Shown: in pieces, positions 16,778 through 25,812 of the stretch
Layout of the letters: every line of letters begins with the position of its first letter
How positions within the stretch are numbered: the stretch's first letter is position 1
Origin: Tunturiibacter empetritectus
Lineage (GTDB): Bacteria > Acidobacteriota > Terriglobia > Terriglobales > Acidobacteriaceae
DNA length: 64,000 bases
Direction: 5' to 3'
Assembly (NCBI RefSeq): GCF_014201375.1
Contig: NZ_JACHDZ010000009.1
Span: 1-64,000, forward strand
Made by a program: the position numbers and the translations under genes
The notes under the pieces: model-generated
What the model was told of the DNA's origin: nothing
Database searches by the model: none
What the model saw: only the letters and a program-made list of their open reading frames with translations

Positions 16778-17320
16778 GTGCCCGACCTCATCTTCAGCGA
16801 CCTCATCCAGTCGCCAGCAGCGAAGGAGAAACTCCGCAGCAATCCCATCCTCAAAGAGCAGGCAGACGCAATCAAACAAAAAACCGCCGGACGTCTTATC
16901 GAGATCGTCAACGCAGAGGACGGCGCCGTCCGTGCCCAGGTCGTGGTCGAGGTACCACTCACATACGAAGGCGTCGACGGCTTCTCCAGGCTCGGCGACC
17001 TCCTCTACCTCTCCACCGGCGACAACCGCACCATCGTCTACTCGCTCAAGACAGGCGTCCAACTCCGCCAGCTCTATGGATCTGTCGTCGCCGCCGATAC
17101 CGCCTCGCAGACCGTCTGCACCCACAACCGCCGCAACGAGACCACCGTCTTCGACCAGACCGGCGCTGAACTTCTGCACCTTACCCTCGACAGCCCCCTC
17201 CGCTTTGCCGAGCTCCGCAACCACGGAACCCAGCTCCTCGTACTCACCGCCGACCAGCGTGTCAGCAGTTACACCATCCCAAACGGGACGCACGTCACCA
17301 CAGCATCGAATGTTCAATGA
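16778..17320 (+). CDS. hypothetical protein, beta-propeller-like; possible remnant
   Basis: About 180 residues from a GTG start with AAGG 5 bases upstream. No signal peptide is seen. The second half has repeating short beta-strand patterns (GDLLYLSTGDNRTIVYSLKT, then TVFDQTGAELLHLTLDS and LLVLTADQRVSSYTIP) like WD40/PQQ-type propeller blades. Two to three blades are too few for a propeller, so it may be the C-terminal part of a longer ancestral protein or a divergent small protein. It is divergent from relA/spoT with about 57 bases between starts. Function not recognised. Confidence 0.55.
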   Translation: MPDLIFSDLIQSPAAKEKLRSNPILKEQADAIKQKTAGRLIEIVNAEDGAVRAQVVVEVPLTYEGVDGFSRLGDLLYLSTGDNRTIVYSLKTGVQLRQLYGSVVAADTASQTVCTHNRRNETTVFDQTGAELLHLTLDSPLRFAELRNHGTQLLVLTADQRVSSYTIPNGTHVTTASNVQ

Positions 17321-17471
17321 TTAGCGGAAGATTGTCTGTTCCTACCCACAAAAATCCTGTCAAGCCCCTAAGCTTCTCAAACGCCCACTAACCCACACAT
17401 AACAAACCAGATAGATTCTCCAAAACCTGGCACTTTAGTTTCACTCCATTCGTTACACTAGATACGGAGAC
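17321..17471. other. non-coding stretch after the propeller-like gene
   Basis: AT-richer sequence between the propeller-like gene and the aconitase terminator. No convincing frame, repeat or promoter is seen. With the terminator and G-run that follow, the gene-free gap is about 360 bases. Confidence 0.5.
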
Positions 17472-17520
17472 CAAAAACAAGTTAGCCCCGCAGGGACAAG
17501 ACTCCTCCGGGGCTAACTTG
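17472..17520 (-). terminator. terminator downstream of acnA
   Basis: Perfect 13-bp stem CAAGTTAGCCCCG / CGGGGCTAACTTG; on the minus strand it is followed by a run of T (AAAAA at 17473-17477 on the + strand). It lies about 160 bases after the acnA stop and could also slow transcription arriving from the + strand. Confidence 0.75.
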
Positions 17521-17622
17521 TTGATAACAAGGATTCTGTACACAACCCATTTATTATCTGGTTTTTACAGACACTAACCCTCTGCAAGTTGTTGAATATA
17601 AGCACTTTATGCCCCGGTAATA

Positions 17623-17642
17623 GGGGGGGGAGGGGTCCCCCC
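17623..17642. other. G-run/C-run inverted element
   Basis: Eight G, then A, four G, T and six C in a row. It can fold as a short GGGG/CCCC hairpin or form a G-rich structure on one strand. It sits between the acnA stop and its terminator, so it would be in the 3' untranslated part of the acnA message. Confidence 0.45.
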
Positions 17643-17681
17643 TTGGAGGTAGGAAGAAAGGAGAAGCGGTAGTACCGACAG

Positions 17682-20588
17682 CTAAACCGAGGCCGGAACC
17701 TTCCCCGCCAGTTGCCGCAGCACGTACTGCAGGATTCCACCGTTCTGGTAGTACAAAATCTCCTGCGGCGTATCGATGCGCACGGTAGCCGAGAACTCGA
17801 TTGTCTTCCCCAGATCGGACTCCGCGAAAACCGTCACCACCTTGCCCTCGGCGAACTTGCTGTCCAGCATCTCCTTCAGTTGTCCCGGCGCATCCCCGAT
17901 CGCAAACACCTCCTCGCCCGTCAGATGCAGCGACTCGACACTCTGACCCGGCAGGAACTGCAACGGCAGAATCCCCATCCCGACCAGGTTCGACCGGTGA
18001 ATCCGCTCATAGCTCTCCGCGATCACAAACTTGATCCCCAGCAACCGCGGCCCCTTCGCCGCCCAGTCGCGTGAAGACCCCGAGCCATACTCTTTGCCAG
18101 CAAGAATCGCCAGCGGAGTTCCACGCTTCGCATACTCCACGCTCGCATCGTAGATCGACATCGGCACATCCTCGGGCAGCAGCCGGGTCACACCGCCCTC
18201 GGTCCCCGGAGCCAGCTTGTTCCGCAGCCGAACATTGGCAAACGTGCCGCGCACCATCACCTCATGGTTGCCGCGCCGCGATCCATAGCTGTTGAAGTCC
18301 GAAGGCTTCACCCCATGCTCGATCAGGTACTTCCCCGCAGGCCCATTCAGCTTGATCGAACCCGCCGGCGAGATGTGGTCCGTTGTCACCGAATCGCCCA
18401 GCACCGCCAGCACCCGACCCCCATGAATATCTCCAACCGGAGCAGGCGTAGCCGGCATCCCATCGAAGTAGGGAGCCTTGCGAATATAGGTCGAATCCGG
18501 CTCCCACCCATACGTCTCGCCATCCGGAAACTTCAGGCTCTTCCAGTTGTTGTCGCCATCCGACACTGTGGAGTATTGCCTACGGAACATCTCCGAATCG
18601 ATCGACGAGTTCACCGCCGCCGAGACCTCTGCCTGCGTAGGCCAGATGTCGCGCAGGAAGACAGGCTTTCCATCCAGATCGCGACCCAGGGCCTCCGTCT
18701 CGAAGTTGTGCGCGATATGCCCCGCCAGTGCATAGGCCACCACCAGCGGAGGACTCATCAGGTAGTTTGCCCTCACCTCCGGCGAAATTCTCCCCTCGAA
18801 GTTACGATTTCCCGAGAGCACCGACACCGCGACCAGTCCATGATCCTCAATCGACTTCGAGACATCCGTTGGCAGCGGCCCGGAGTTTCCAATGCAGGTC
18901 GTGCATCCATATCCCACCACCTGAAACCGCAGCTGATCGAGATAAGGCATCAACCCAGCCTTCACGTAGTAGTCCGTCACCACGCGCGAACCTGGAGCCA
19001 GCGAGGTCTTCACCCACGGCGGCGTGCTCAATCCCTTCTCCACGGCCTTCTTCGCAAGCAGGCCCGCAGCCATCATCACGTAAGGATTCGAAGTATTCGT
19101 ACAGGAGGTGATAGCCGCAATCACAATCGACCCGTGATCGAGATACTGATCCGGATCCACGCCGAACCTGCTCCGAATCGACACATGCGGAGCCTCCAGC
19201 TGCGGGATGGTCTCATCACTGATCGTAATCACCGGCACCACCGGAGCCTCCACCACCGGAGCCGAAGCCCCGACACTGCTGCTCAGATCGCCCGACTCCG
19301 AAGCCGTTCCACCCTCACCCTCCCAGCGCACCATCTGCCGAATCACATGCTTGTTTCCATTCGGCCCCAGCAGCCCGGGCAGTTGCTCCTTGAAGCTCGC
19401 ACCCGCCTGCGACAGCGCAACCCGATCCTGCGGCCGCTTCGGCCCCGCAACACTAGGCTCAACCGTCGCAAGGTCCAGCGCAATCGTCGCGGAATAGACA
19501 GCCTCCTTCGCGTCCGCTGTATGAAAGAGTCCCTGCTCGCGGTAGTAAGCCTCGACCAGAGCAATCTGCTCCTCGCTGCGCCCAGTAAGCCGGAGATATC
19601 TGAGCGTCTCCGCATCCACCGGGAAGATCCCGCAAGTGGCTCCGTACTCCGGTGCCATATTCGCAATCGTCGCGCGATCAGCCAGCGGCAGCTCCGCGAT
19701 ACCGGAACCATAGAACTCCACGAACTTACCGACTACGCCGAGCTTCCGCAGCATCTCGGTCACGGTCAGCACCAGGTCGGTAGCGGTCGTGCCTTCCTTC
19801 AACTTGCCCGTCAGCTTGAACCCAACCACCTGAGGCACCAGCATGCTCACCGGCTGTCCCAGCATCGCGGCCTCGGCTTCAATCCCGCCCACGCCCCAGC
19901 CCAGTACGCCCAAGCCATTCACCATCGTCGTATGCGAGTCGGTCCCTACCAGCGTATCCGGATAAGCGAACACCTTCCCCTGTGCATCCGGCGTCGTCGT
20001 AAACACCACCCGCGCCAGATACTCCAGGTTCACCTGATGGCAGATCCCCATCCCCGGCGGCACCGCAGAGAAATTATTGAACGCAGTCTGCCCCCACTTC
20101 AGAAACGCATACCGCTCGCGATTCCTCTGAAACTCCAGCGCCGCATTCAGGTCATACGCTCGCTGCGTGCCAAACTCATCCACCTGCACCGAGTGGTCGA
20201 TCACCAGCTCTGCGGGCTGCAGCGGATTGATCTTCTCCGGATCGCCGCCCAGCGCCTTCATCGCATCTCGCATCGCAGCCAGATCGACAACCGCAGGCAC
20301 ACCGGTAAAGTCCTGCATCAGCACCCGCGCCGGCATGTACGCAATCTCTCGCGAAGGCTCCGCATTCGGATCCCAGCAAGCCAGAAACTGAATGTCTTCC
20401 GCAGTCACGGTGCGGCCATCTTCATGCCGCAGCAGGTTCTCCAGCAGAATCCGCAGCGAGAAGGGAAGCCGGCCAAGGTCGATGCCCGTCCCCTCTAGCG
20501 CCTTGAGTCGAAACAGGTCGTACGTGGTCTTCCCTACAGCGAGTGTGGACAAGCTCTTGAACGAATCAGGATGCGATTGGGTCGGCAT
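17682..20588 (-). CDS. acnA: aconitate hydratase A
   Basis: Cytoplasmic TCA-cycle enzyme that interconverts citrate and isocitrate through a 4Fe-4S cluster. About 968 residues, the AcnA/IRP-like form, slightly long owing to a low-complexity insert ([20 protein letters not shown]) around residue 450. Cluster ligands are seen in [14 protein letters not shown] and [14 protein letters not shown]; other blocks are [33 protein letters not shown] and [16 protein letters not shown]. The ATG at 20588 has GGAG 8 bases upstream; the frame opens at 20642. A hairpin lies in the 5' untranslated region. Monocistronic, with its own terminator. Confidence 0.97.
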   Translation of the reverse strand: MPTQSHPDSFKSLSTLAVGKTTYDLFRLKALEGTGIDLGRLPFSLRILLENLLRHEDGRTVTAEDIQFLACWDPNAEPSREIAYMPARVLMQDFTGVPAVVDLAAMRDAMKALGGDPEKINPLQPAELVIDHSVQVDEFGTQRAYDLNAALEFQRNRERYAFLKWGQTAFNNFSAVPPGMGICHQVNLEYLARVVFTTTPDAQGKVFAYPDTLVGTDSHTTMVNGLGVLGWGVGGIEAEAAMLGQPVSMLVPQVVGFKLTGKLKEGTTATDLVLTVTEMLRKLGVVGKFVEFYGSGIAELPLADRATIANMAPEYGATCGIFPVDAETLRYLRLTGRSEEQIALVEAYYREQGLFHTADAKEAVYSATIALDLATVEPSVAGPKRPQDRVALSQAGASFKEQLPGLLGPNGNKHVIRQMVRWEGEGGTASESGDLSSSVGASAPVVEAPVVPVITISDETIPQLEAPHVSIRSRFGVDPDQYLDHGSIVIAAITSCTNTSNPYVMMAAGLLAKKAVEKGLSTPPWVKTSLAPGSRVVTDYYVKAGLMPYLDQLRFQVVGYGCTTCIGNSGPLPTDVSKSIEDHGLVAVSVLSGNRNFEGRISPEVRANYLMSPPLVVAYALAGHIAHNFETEALGRDLDGKPVFLRDIWPTQAEVSAAVNSSIDSEMFRRQYSTVSDGDNNWKSLKFPDGETYGWEPDSTYIRKAPYFDGMPATPAPVGDIHGGRVLAVLGDSVTTDHISPAGSIKLNGPAGKYLIEHGVKPSDFNSYGSRRGNHEVMVRGTFANVRLRNKLAPGTEGGVTRLLPEDVPMSIYDASVEYAKRGTPLAILAGKEYGSGSSRDWAAKGPRLLGIKFVIAESYERIHRSNLVGMGILPLQFLPGQSVESLHLTGEEVFAIGDAPGQLKEMLDSKFAEGKVVTVFAESDLGKTIEFSATVRIDTPQEILYYQNGGILQYVLRQLAGKVPASV

Positions 20589-20604
20589 GGTATCTTCTCC
20601 GAGG

Positions 20605-20622
20605 CGCGCTCTTCGAAGCGCG
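20605..20622 (-). promoter_or_regulatory. hairpin in acnA 5' untranslated region
   Basis: Inverted repeat CGCGCT / AGCGCG with a 6-base loop, about 15 bases upstream of the acnA start and next to its ribosome site. It could affect translation, but only the sequence supports it. Confidence 0.3.
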
Positions 20623-20987
20623 ATGGTTGGGGCCGTGGTCACATCTTCGAACCGCAGACGTCAACGGCTGAAGCCTATCAAGTTTTCAGGGGAGGGGTCG
20701 AGTTAGCAACGTCCGCGGTCAGGGCGACCGTGGCGAAAGCGCTTCGTATTGGGAAGACAGCTTGCCATCAACCTAATTTTACTGCGTTCGAGCCCGTTGC
20801 GGTAAAGCGCCTAGCTTCCCACCGAAGGGTGCTTGCAAATACGCACTCCCTCTTCCAAGTGCCACAACTATCAGACTCCACAGCACAACGCGCTGCATTG
20901 GCTATCGCGCAATTCACCGCAAAACTCGTAATAATTAGAAAAGTGCATCTCATTCAAGAAGTCCGTGTTTATACCCGCAGCAGGTAC
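20623..20987. other. divergent intergenic region acnA / lipoprotein
   Basis: About 365 bases between two divergent genes. It must hold promoters for both. An AT-rich patch near 20922-20945 (GTAATAATTAGAAAAG) is the likeliest promoter zone for the lipoprotein gene, but no clean -35/-10 pair is seen. A frame stays open through it in phase with the lipoprotein, without protein-like sequence. Confidence 0.4.
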
Positions 20988-21002
20988 GAGGAGACTGGCA
21001 GT

Positions 21003-22835
21003 ATGTACAAATCATTTCCCAGATTTTTTCTAGGTTTATCGCTTGGCATTGCAACACTCGCAGCGACCATGACCCTCTCAGGCTGTCACAAAGGTGTAGA
21101 GCCCGCGGCTATCCCCGACAACTCTGGTCCCGACCCTACCGATGCCAACACGGCGCCTGTAGATGGCAGTCAACCTCAGGCCGCACCCGCCTCGCAAGCT
21201 GCGCCAGCAAGAGTCCTCGGCATTCGCTCGCAAGAGGCTCCGCAGCAAAGCTCCGAACAGTACACTCCCCAGGCCGCGCCCCCGCAAAACGAGGCCTACA
21301 CCGCCGCCCAGAGCGCCCAGCCGTCTGATCAGAACTACGATCAGGACTACGACTACAACGCCCCCGGCAACTACGACGAGTCGCAGGTAGATGCCGGCCA
21401 GCAGGCTCTCGAAGAAGCCAATGAGCCACCCCCACCTCTCCCCGAATACCAGCAGCCAGAAGCCCCCGCGCCTAACTATCTCTGGACGCCGGGCTATTGG
21501 GGATACGCTCCCGTAGGCTACTACTGGATTCCTGGCGCCTGGTGCGCTCCGCCCTTCTACGGGGCTCTCTGGACCCCCGGCTACTGGGGCTTCTTTGGCG
21601 GCCGCTACATCCTTCATCGCGGCTTCTGGGGCCCGCACATTGGCTTCTACGGCGGCGTGAACTATGGTTTCGGATATACCGGCAGCGGATACCACGGCGG
21701 TTACTGGCAGGGCCGCAACTTCTACTACAACCGCTCGGTCAACAACATCAACACCACGCGGATCACCAACGTCTATAACCGCACGGTCATCGTCAACAAC
21801 ACCACCATCAACCGCGTCTCCTACAACGGCGGTCGCGGCGGCATCAATGTACGCCCCCAGCCTGCCGAGGTCGCAGCCAACCGCGGCCCCCGCGTCCCGC
21901 CCATGACCACGCAACTCCAGAACCAGCGCGAGGCCGCACAGAATCGCCAGCAGTTCTACAACGTGAACAAAGGCCGTCCCGCTATAGTCGCCTCGCCCCG
22001 ACCGATCGCCGCAGTCGCTCGTCCAGCCGTGCAACCGGCCCGTCCCAGCCAGCCAGAGAATCGTCCGGGCCAACCAGGCACTCGTCCCGGCGAAGTCAAC
22101 CGCCTCGTCCAGCCTGCCGTCCAGCCGGCTCGCCCTGGTCAGCCAGCAGTTCAACCCGGCCGGCCCGTCCAGCCTGAAACGCGACCCGGTCAGCCAAATG
22201 CCGGCCAGCCAAATATGCGACCCGGCGAAAATAGTCGGCCCGGCCAGCCATCTATACAACCTTCACGTCCTGGTAAGCCACCCGTCCAGCCAGGCCGCCC
22301 CACACAGCCTGAAACTCGTCCTGCTCAGCCAAACCCTGGTCAGCCCAATACGAGGCCCGGCGAAGTCAACCGTCCAGGCCAACCTCAAACTCGTCCCGTG
22401 CAACCCGAGACTCGTCCGGTTCAGCCACAGGTACGACCCGCTCAACCCGAAACCAGACCGGTCCAACCGCAGGTGCGACCAGTCCAGCCTGAAACCAAGC
22501 CGGTCCAACCGCAGGTGCGACCAGTCCAACCCCAAACCCGTCCTATCCAACCCCAACCGCAGCCCCAGGTTCGCCCTGCACCGCAGAGCAGACCTGAGCC
22601 AATCCCGCAGAACGTATCCCGTCCTCAGTATCAACCGCAACCCCGCCCTCAACCACAATCACGTCCGGCGCCTCAACCACAATCGCGCCCGGGACCTCAA
22701 CCTCAGCCGCGTCCGGCGCCTCAATCGCAATCGCGCCCCGCGCCTCAACCGCGTCCGGCACCTCAACCCAGGCAGCAGGCTGAATCAAGACCCGCTCCAC
22801 AATCCGGTCCACGCGGAGAGGGAAAGCCACACTAA
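21003..22835 (+). CDS. WxxGxW-repeat lipoprotein with long Pro/Gln/Arg tail
   Basis: About 610 residues. A signal peptide with lipobox (TLSGC, lipid Cys near residue 28) is followed by an Ala/Gln-rich linker, then repeats of the YXWGXW/WxxGxW type (YLWTPGYWGY, YYWIPGAWCAPP, ALWTPGYWGFF) and a Gly/Tyr-rich block, an Asn/Thr/Arg stretch (NNINTTRITNVYNRTVIVNN) and about 260 residues of Pro-Gln-Arg repeats (PARPGQP, PGEVNRP). Likely anchored in the outer envelope with a disordered tail. GAGGAG lies 9 bases before the ATG; a longer frame from 20571 is not supported. A strong terminator follows. Confidence 0.85.
   Translation: MYKSFPRFFLGLSLGIATLAATMTLSGCHKGVEPAAIPDNSGPDPTDANTAPVDGSQPQAAPASQAAPARVLGIRSQEAPQQSSEQYTPQAAPPQNEAYTAAQSAQPSDQNYDQDYDYNAPGNYDESQVDAGQQALEEANEPPPPLPEYQQPEAPAPNYLWTPGYWGYAPVGYYWIPGAWCAPPFYGALWTPGYWGFFGGRYILHRGFWGPHIGFYGGVNYGFGYTGSGYHGGYWQGRNFYYNRSVNNINTTRITNVYNRTVIVNNTTINRVSYNGGRGGINVRPQPAEVAANRGPRVPPMTTQLQNQREAAQNRQQFYNVNKGRPAIVASPRPIAAVARPAVQPARPSQPENRPGQPGTRPGEVNRLVQPAVQPARPGQPAVQPGRPVQPETRPGQPNAGQPNMRPGENSRPGQPSIQPSRPGKPPVQPGRPTQPETRPAQPNPGQPNTRPGEVNRPGQPQTRPVQPETRPVQPQVRPAQPETRPVQPQVRPVQPETKPVQPQVRPVQPQTRPIQPQPQPQVRPAPQSRPEPIPQNVSRPQYQPQPRPQPQSRPAPQPQSRPGPQPQPRPAPQSQSRPAPQPRPAPQPRQQAESRPAPQSGPRGEGKPH
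22020..22800 (+). repeat. internal Pro/Gln/Arg-coding repeats
   Basis: Degenerate tandem units coding for variants of QPxRPxQP, with blocks of CCGGTCCAACCGCAGGTGCG repeated nearly exactly around 22440-22530, then shorter CCTCAACCxCAATCGCG units to the end. The array codes for the C-terminal tail of the lipoprotein. Such arrays change length by slippage. Confidence 0.75.
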
Positions 22836-22860
22836 AGCTACTTTCTCCGTTGCACGTGAG

Positions 22861-22887
22861 AAGACCCGCCTGGCGCGGGTCTTTTTA
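22861..22887 (+). terminator. Rho-independent terminator
   Basis: Stem AAGACCCGC / GCGGGTCTT with a short CTGGC loop, followed by TTTTT. It lies 25 bases after the lipoprotein stop and ends that transcript. The next gene is convergent. Confidence 0.9.
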
Positions 22888-22905
22888 TTCCTCTCAATCA
22901 AAAAA

Positions 22906-23493
22906 TCACTCCCCCTCCAGCCAGTCATGATCGCAGTCATCGCATCGCCATCGATTTGCCGGCTCGACCGCCTCCAGCAGGGTCTCGTGGCTCCCGCATA
23001 TGGGGCAGGCCGGCAACATAAACTCTCCCGACGCGGACTCGTCAACCTCCGTCTTGAACCGCTCTGCCAACGGCTGCGACAACAATATCGCCGCGTCCTC
23101 CGCATTCTCCGGAGCCACCACAACACGAGGCCCCTGCACGTCCATCCGCGATCCGTCTCCTTGTAAAACGATAGACTCAATCCCTGCCTCTCGCAGCGCG
23201 AGCGAGGCAGCCACCGCACCGCGCCTGTCGGCGTATTCAAAGACGCACTCCGCCGGAGCCAGCGCGGCAAAGGCCCGCAGATCTGCCAGATCGTCATCAC
23301 TCAGCACTCTCGGCTCCGCGCGCTCCGGCGCCGACGAAGCCTTAAGCCCGCGCCGCGACAGCTCTCCGCGCAGCGCCTCCTGCGCCATATCTGTAAGGTC
23401 ACTCATTCCTCGAGCCAGCCCCAACAGTTCTTCATCCCCATAGCCTGCATAGAGCGTCACCAGCTCCTGATACTGCGCTGCATCGCCAATCAT
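22906..23493 (-). CDS. DUF2007-like protein with C-terminal zinc ribbon
   Basis: About 195 residues. An N-terminal helical part (AAQYQELVTLYAGYGDEELL) precedes a region like the 'putative signal transducing' DUF2007 fold (AASLALREAGIESIVLQGDG, then RVVVAPENAEDAAILLSQPL). The C-terminus is a zinc ribbon with CPICGSHE and CDDCDHDW. The role is unknown; such proteins are thought to bind small ligands. GGAGAAGAGA precedes the ATG, giving a good start. It is convergent with the lipoprotein gene and divergent from purD. Confidence 0.7.
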   Translation of the reverse strand: MIGDAAQYQELVTLYAGYGDEELLGLARGMSDLTDMAQEALRGELSRRGLKASSAPERAEPRVLSDDDLADLRAFAALAPAECVFEYADRRGAVAASLALREAGIESIVLQGDGSRMDVQGPRVVVAPENAEDAAILLSQPLAERFKTEVDESASGEFMLPACPICGSHETLLEAVEPANRWRCDDCDHDWLEGE

Positions 23494-23530
23494 TCTCTTC
23501 TCCAGGTCAATAGCTTACAGCCGACTCGGT

Positions 23531-23558
23531 TTGACTTCATCTCCGACGATGCTAGCCT
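23531..23558 (+). promoter_or_regulatory. possible purD promoter
   Basis: TTGACT and TAGCCT separated by 16 bases, with TG just upstream of the -10 (an extended -10 feature). The start of transcription would be near 23565, about 50 bases before purD. The -10 is a weak match. Confidence 0.35.
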
Positions 23559-23601
23559 CGAAGTTGCGGAGCAAATTCGCAGCACAGGAGCGCATCAGTA
23601 A

Positions 23602-23619
23602 ATGAAGGTCAACAAATGA
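23602..23619 (+). other. five-codon mini-frame overlapping purD start
   Basis: ATG-AAG-GTC-AAC-AAA-TGA overlaps the purD ATG (AAATGA). AGGAG at 23586-23590 lies 11 bases before the mini-frame, while only AAGG precedes purD. The first bases, ATGAAGGT, are the same as those of purD, so this may be a duplicated start or a short upstream frame that couples translation. Confidence 0.35.
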
Positions 23620-24908
23620 AGGTTCTGGTAATCGGCGGCGGTGGTCGCGAGCACGCTATCGTCTGGGCTCTCCTCAAATCCCCTCAAGTCACCGAGGTCC
23701 TCTGCGCTCCCGGCAACGGCGGCATCGCCGCGCTCGCCCGCTGCATCCCTTGCGACCCCGGCAATCTGCACGAGCTGGTCAACATCGTCGCCGTCGAGCA
23801 ACCCACTCTCACCGTCATCGGTCCCGAGCTCCCGCTCTCCATCGGCCTCGTCGACGAGCTTACCAAGCGCGGCCACCGCGTCTTCGGCCCCACTCAAGGC
23901 GCGGCCCAGCTCGAAACCAGCAAAGCTTTCGCCAAAGAGTTCATGCAGCGTCACGGCATTCCTACCGCGGAGTACGGCATCTGCACCACCCTGGATCAGG
24001 TCCGCGAAGAACTGCCCCGCTTCACTGTCCCCATCGTCGTCAAAGCCTCCGGCCTCGCTGCCGGCAAAGGCGTCGTTATCTGCGAGACCCACCTTCAGGC
24101 CGAAGCCGCAGCAGCCGAGATGTTCAGCGGCTCCCTCCTTGGCACGACGGAGGAGGCAGTTGTCCTCGAGGAGTTCCTCACCGGCGAAGAGCTCTCCTTC
24201 TTCGCTCTCTGCGACGGCACTCACGCCATCGAAATTGCCTCGGCGCAGGACCACAAGCGCATCGGCGAAGGCGACACCGGCCCTAACACTGGCGGCATGG
24301 GTGCCTACTCCACCGACGGCATCGCCACTCCCGCCATGCGCAGCTGGCTCCTCCACAACGTCGCGCAAAAGGTAGTCGACGGCATGCGCTCCGAAGGCGA
24401 ACCCTTCAAGGGCATCCTCTTTTGCGGCATCATGATGTCCCCGCGCGGTCCCATGGTCCTCGAGTTCAACACCCGCTTCGGCGATCCCGAGACCGAAACC
24501 ATCCTCCTCCGCCTCGAGACTGACATCCTCGACCTCTTCAACGCCTCGATCGACGGCACCGCCAATCAGCTCACCATCGCCATGCGCCCCGGAGCCAGCG
24601 TCTGCGTCATCGCGGCCAGCGGCGGCTATCCCGGCAAGTACGCCTCCGACAAGCCCATCTCGGGCCTGCCCGACAATCTGATACGGGACGAGGGAGACAA
24701 AGCCCAAGAGGACGACATAGTCATCTTCCACTCCGGCACAGCGATCAAAGACGGAAAGATCATCACCGCTGGAGGCCGCGTCCTCGCGATCTCCGCCGCC
24801 GCGCCCGATCTCCAAACTGCCCTCGACAAGGCTTACTCCGAACTCGCAAAGATCTCCTTCGAAGGCATGCAGTTCCGCCGCGACATCGGCCACCGCGCCC
24901 TGCGCTAG
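23616..24908 (+). CDS. purD: phosphoribosylamine--glycine ligase
   Basis: ATP-grasp enzyme for the second step of purine synthesis, adding glycine to phosphoribosylamine. About 430 residues. Blocks: MKVLVIGGGGREHAIVWALL, APGNGGIA, VIGPELPLSIGLVDELTKRG, the ATP-binding PIVVKASGLAAGKGVV, and GDTGPNTGGMGAYS plus VLEFNTRFGDPETETIL. The C-terminal domain ends at HRALR. The start is chosen by homology; a five-codon frame overlaps it. Other purine genes purF and purL lie 2-6 kb downstream but on the opposite strand. Confidence 0.96.
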   Translation: MKVLVIGGGGREHAIVWALLKSPQVTEVLCAPGNGGIAALARCIPCDPGNLHELVNIVAVEQPTLTVIGPELPLSIGLVDELTKRGHRVFGPTQGAAQLETSKAFAKEFMQRHGIPTAEYGICTTLDQVREELPRFTVPIVVKASGLAAGKGVVICETHLQAEAAAAEMFSGSLLGTTEEAVVLEEFLTGEELSFFALCDGTHAIEIASAQDHKRIGEGDTGPNTGGMGAYSTDGIATPAMRSWLLHNVAQKVVDGMRSEGEPFKGILFCGIMMSPRGPMVLEFNTRFGDPETETILLRLETDILDLFNASIDGTANQLTIAMRPGASVCVIAASGGYPGKYASDKPISGLPDNLIRDEGDKAQEDDIVIFHSGTAIKDGKIITAGGRVLAISAAAPDLQTALDKAYSELAKISFEGMQFRRDIGHRALR

Positions 24909-25084
24909 CTGCTGCTTGAACCCCTTCCTTCGTTGTCACTACGCCTTTGTTCTCCACCACAGCGTGGCGAAAGAATCTGCTTTTCGCTGCCCTAACCGAT
25001 TCTCAAAATCGCCGAAAATACCGAGAGCCCGTCGCGAACAACCCTTTGAGACAACTATTGCAAAATAGAACAGGGGGTGAAACC

Positions 25085-25582
25085 ATGACCGTACCTGCTC
25101 TCACTGCGAACGACCTGATCGACTGGGTGGAAAAAACGTCTACCGGATGGCGCAGCCTTCTAACCCGCCATCCTGAACTGCTTACCATCCCCTGCGACAT
25201 TATGGGAGTCCAGACCGTCGCCCAACTCCTTCAGCACATCGTAGCCGTTGAGCTTCGCTACGCCGAACGCCTCGCCAACCAGCCCGCGACCGACTACTCC
25301 AATATTCCCTACGATTCCATCGAAGCGATCTACGATACCCATGATCGTGCCCTCGCGCTCCTCCGCAAGCTTCTTCTCGACTCTGAAATGAATTGGGATG
25401 AGGCAATCGAGTTTTCCACCCGCACAATGGGCCCAGCTCGCTCTGCCCGCAAGACCATCCTCATTCACCTCCTCCTCCATGGGATTCGCCACTACGCGCA
25501 GCTCTCCACCCTCGTCCGTCAGCATGGGGTCAAGCCCGGCTGGCCCATGGACTATCTCTTCATGGATATCGAGCCCGTCTGA
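25085..25582 (+). CDS. DinB family protein
   Basis: About 165 residues of mainly helical sequence. The DinB/YfiT four-helix pattern is visible: TVAQLLQHIVAVELRYAERL (first His ligand region) and, near the end, ILIHLLLHGIRHYAQLSTLV, where the HxxHY-type motif supplies further metal ligands. DinB-like proteins include thiol transferases and many of unknown role. The ATG at 25085 has GGGGGT about 6 bases upstream; a longer frame begins at 24947. It lies 175 bases after purD. Confidence 0.85.
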   Translation: MTVPALTANDLIDWVEKTSTGWRSLLTRHPELLTIPCDIMGVQTVAQLLQHIVAVELRYAERLANQPATDYSNIPYDSIEAIYDTHDRALALLRKLLLDSEMNWDEAIEFSTRTMGPARSARKTILIHLLLHGIRHYAQLSTLVRQHGVKPGWPMDYLFMDIEPV

Positions 25583-25812
25583 TTTCGCTCCTACGCGAAA
25601 AGATCGGCTCGAAGACTATCCGCGCTGCAACACGACGACATCGAGCCCGGTGTTTTGACAAAGGTCTGACCAGCAACTAAAGTTTTTCTTTTATGCGCAG
25701 AGCCCGCTCGTATCGCTGCTCCCAATCCTTGGCAAGCACCTACCGAAGCTGAAAACCGCTGGACAGCTGGGCCGCTAACAACCGCAGCTCGAAGAACCCA
25801 GGAGCAACGATC

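Noticed and set aside
18264-20498. 744-codon + strand frame opposite aconitase
   Set aside because: Arg/His/Gln-rich antisense of acnA without any domain; typical shadow in high-GC DNA.
21078-22259. 393-codon minus-strand frame opposite the WxxGxW lipoprotein
   Set aside because: Val/Gly/Ala-rich, no ribosome site; mirror of the repeat-coding strand, which has a good lipoprotein signal and terminator.
22020-22800. Repeat array considered as CRISPR
   Set aside because: Units are in frame with the lipoprotein, vary in length and lack unique spacers.
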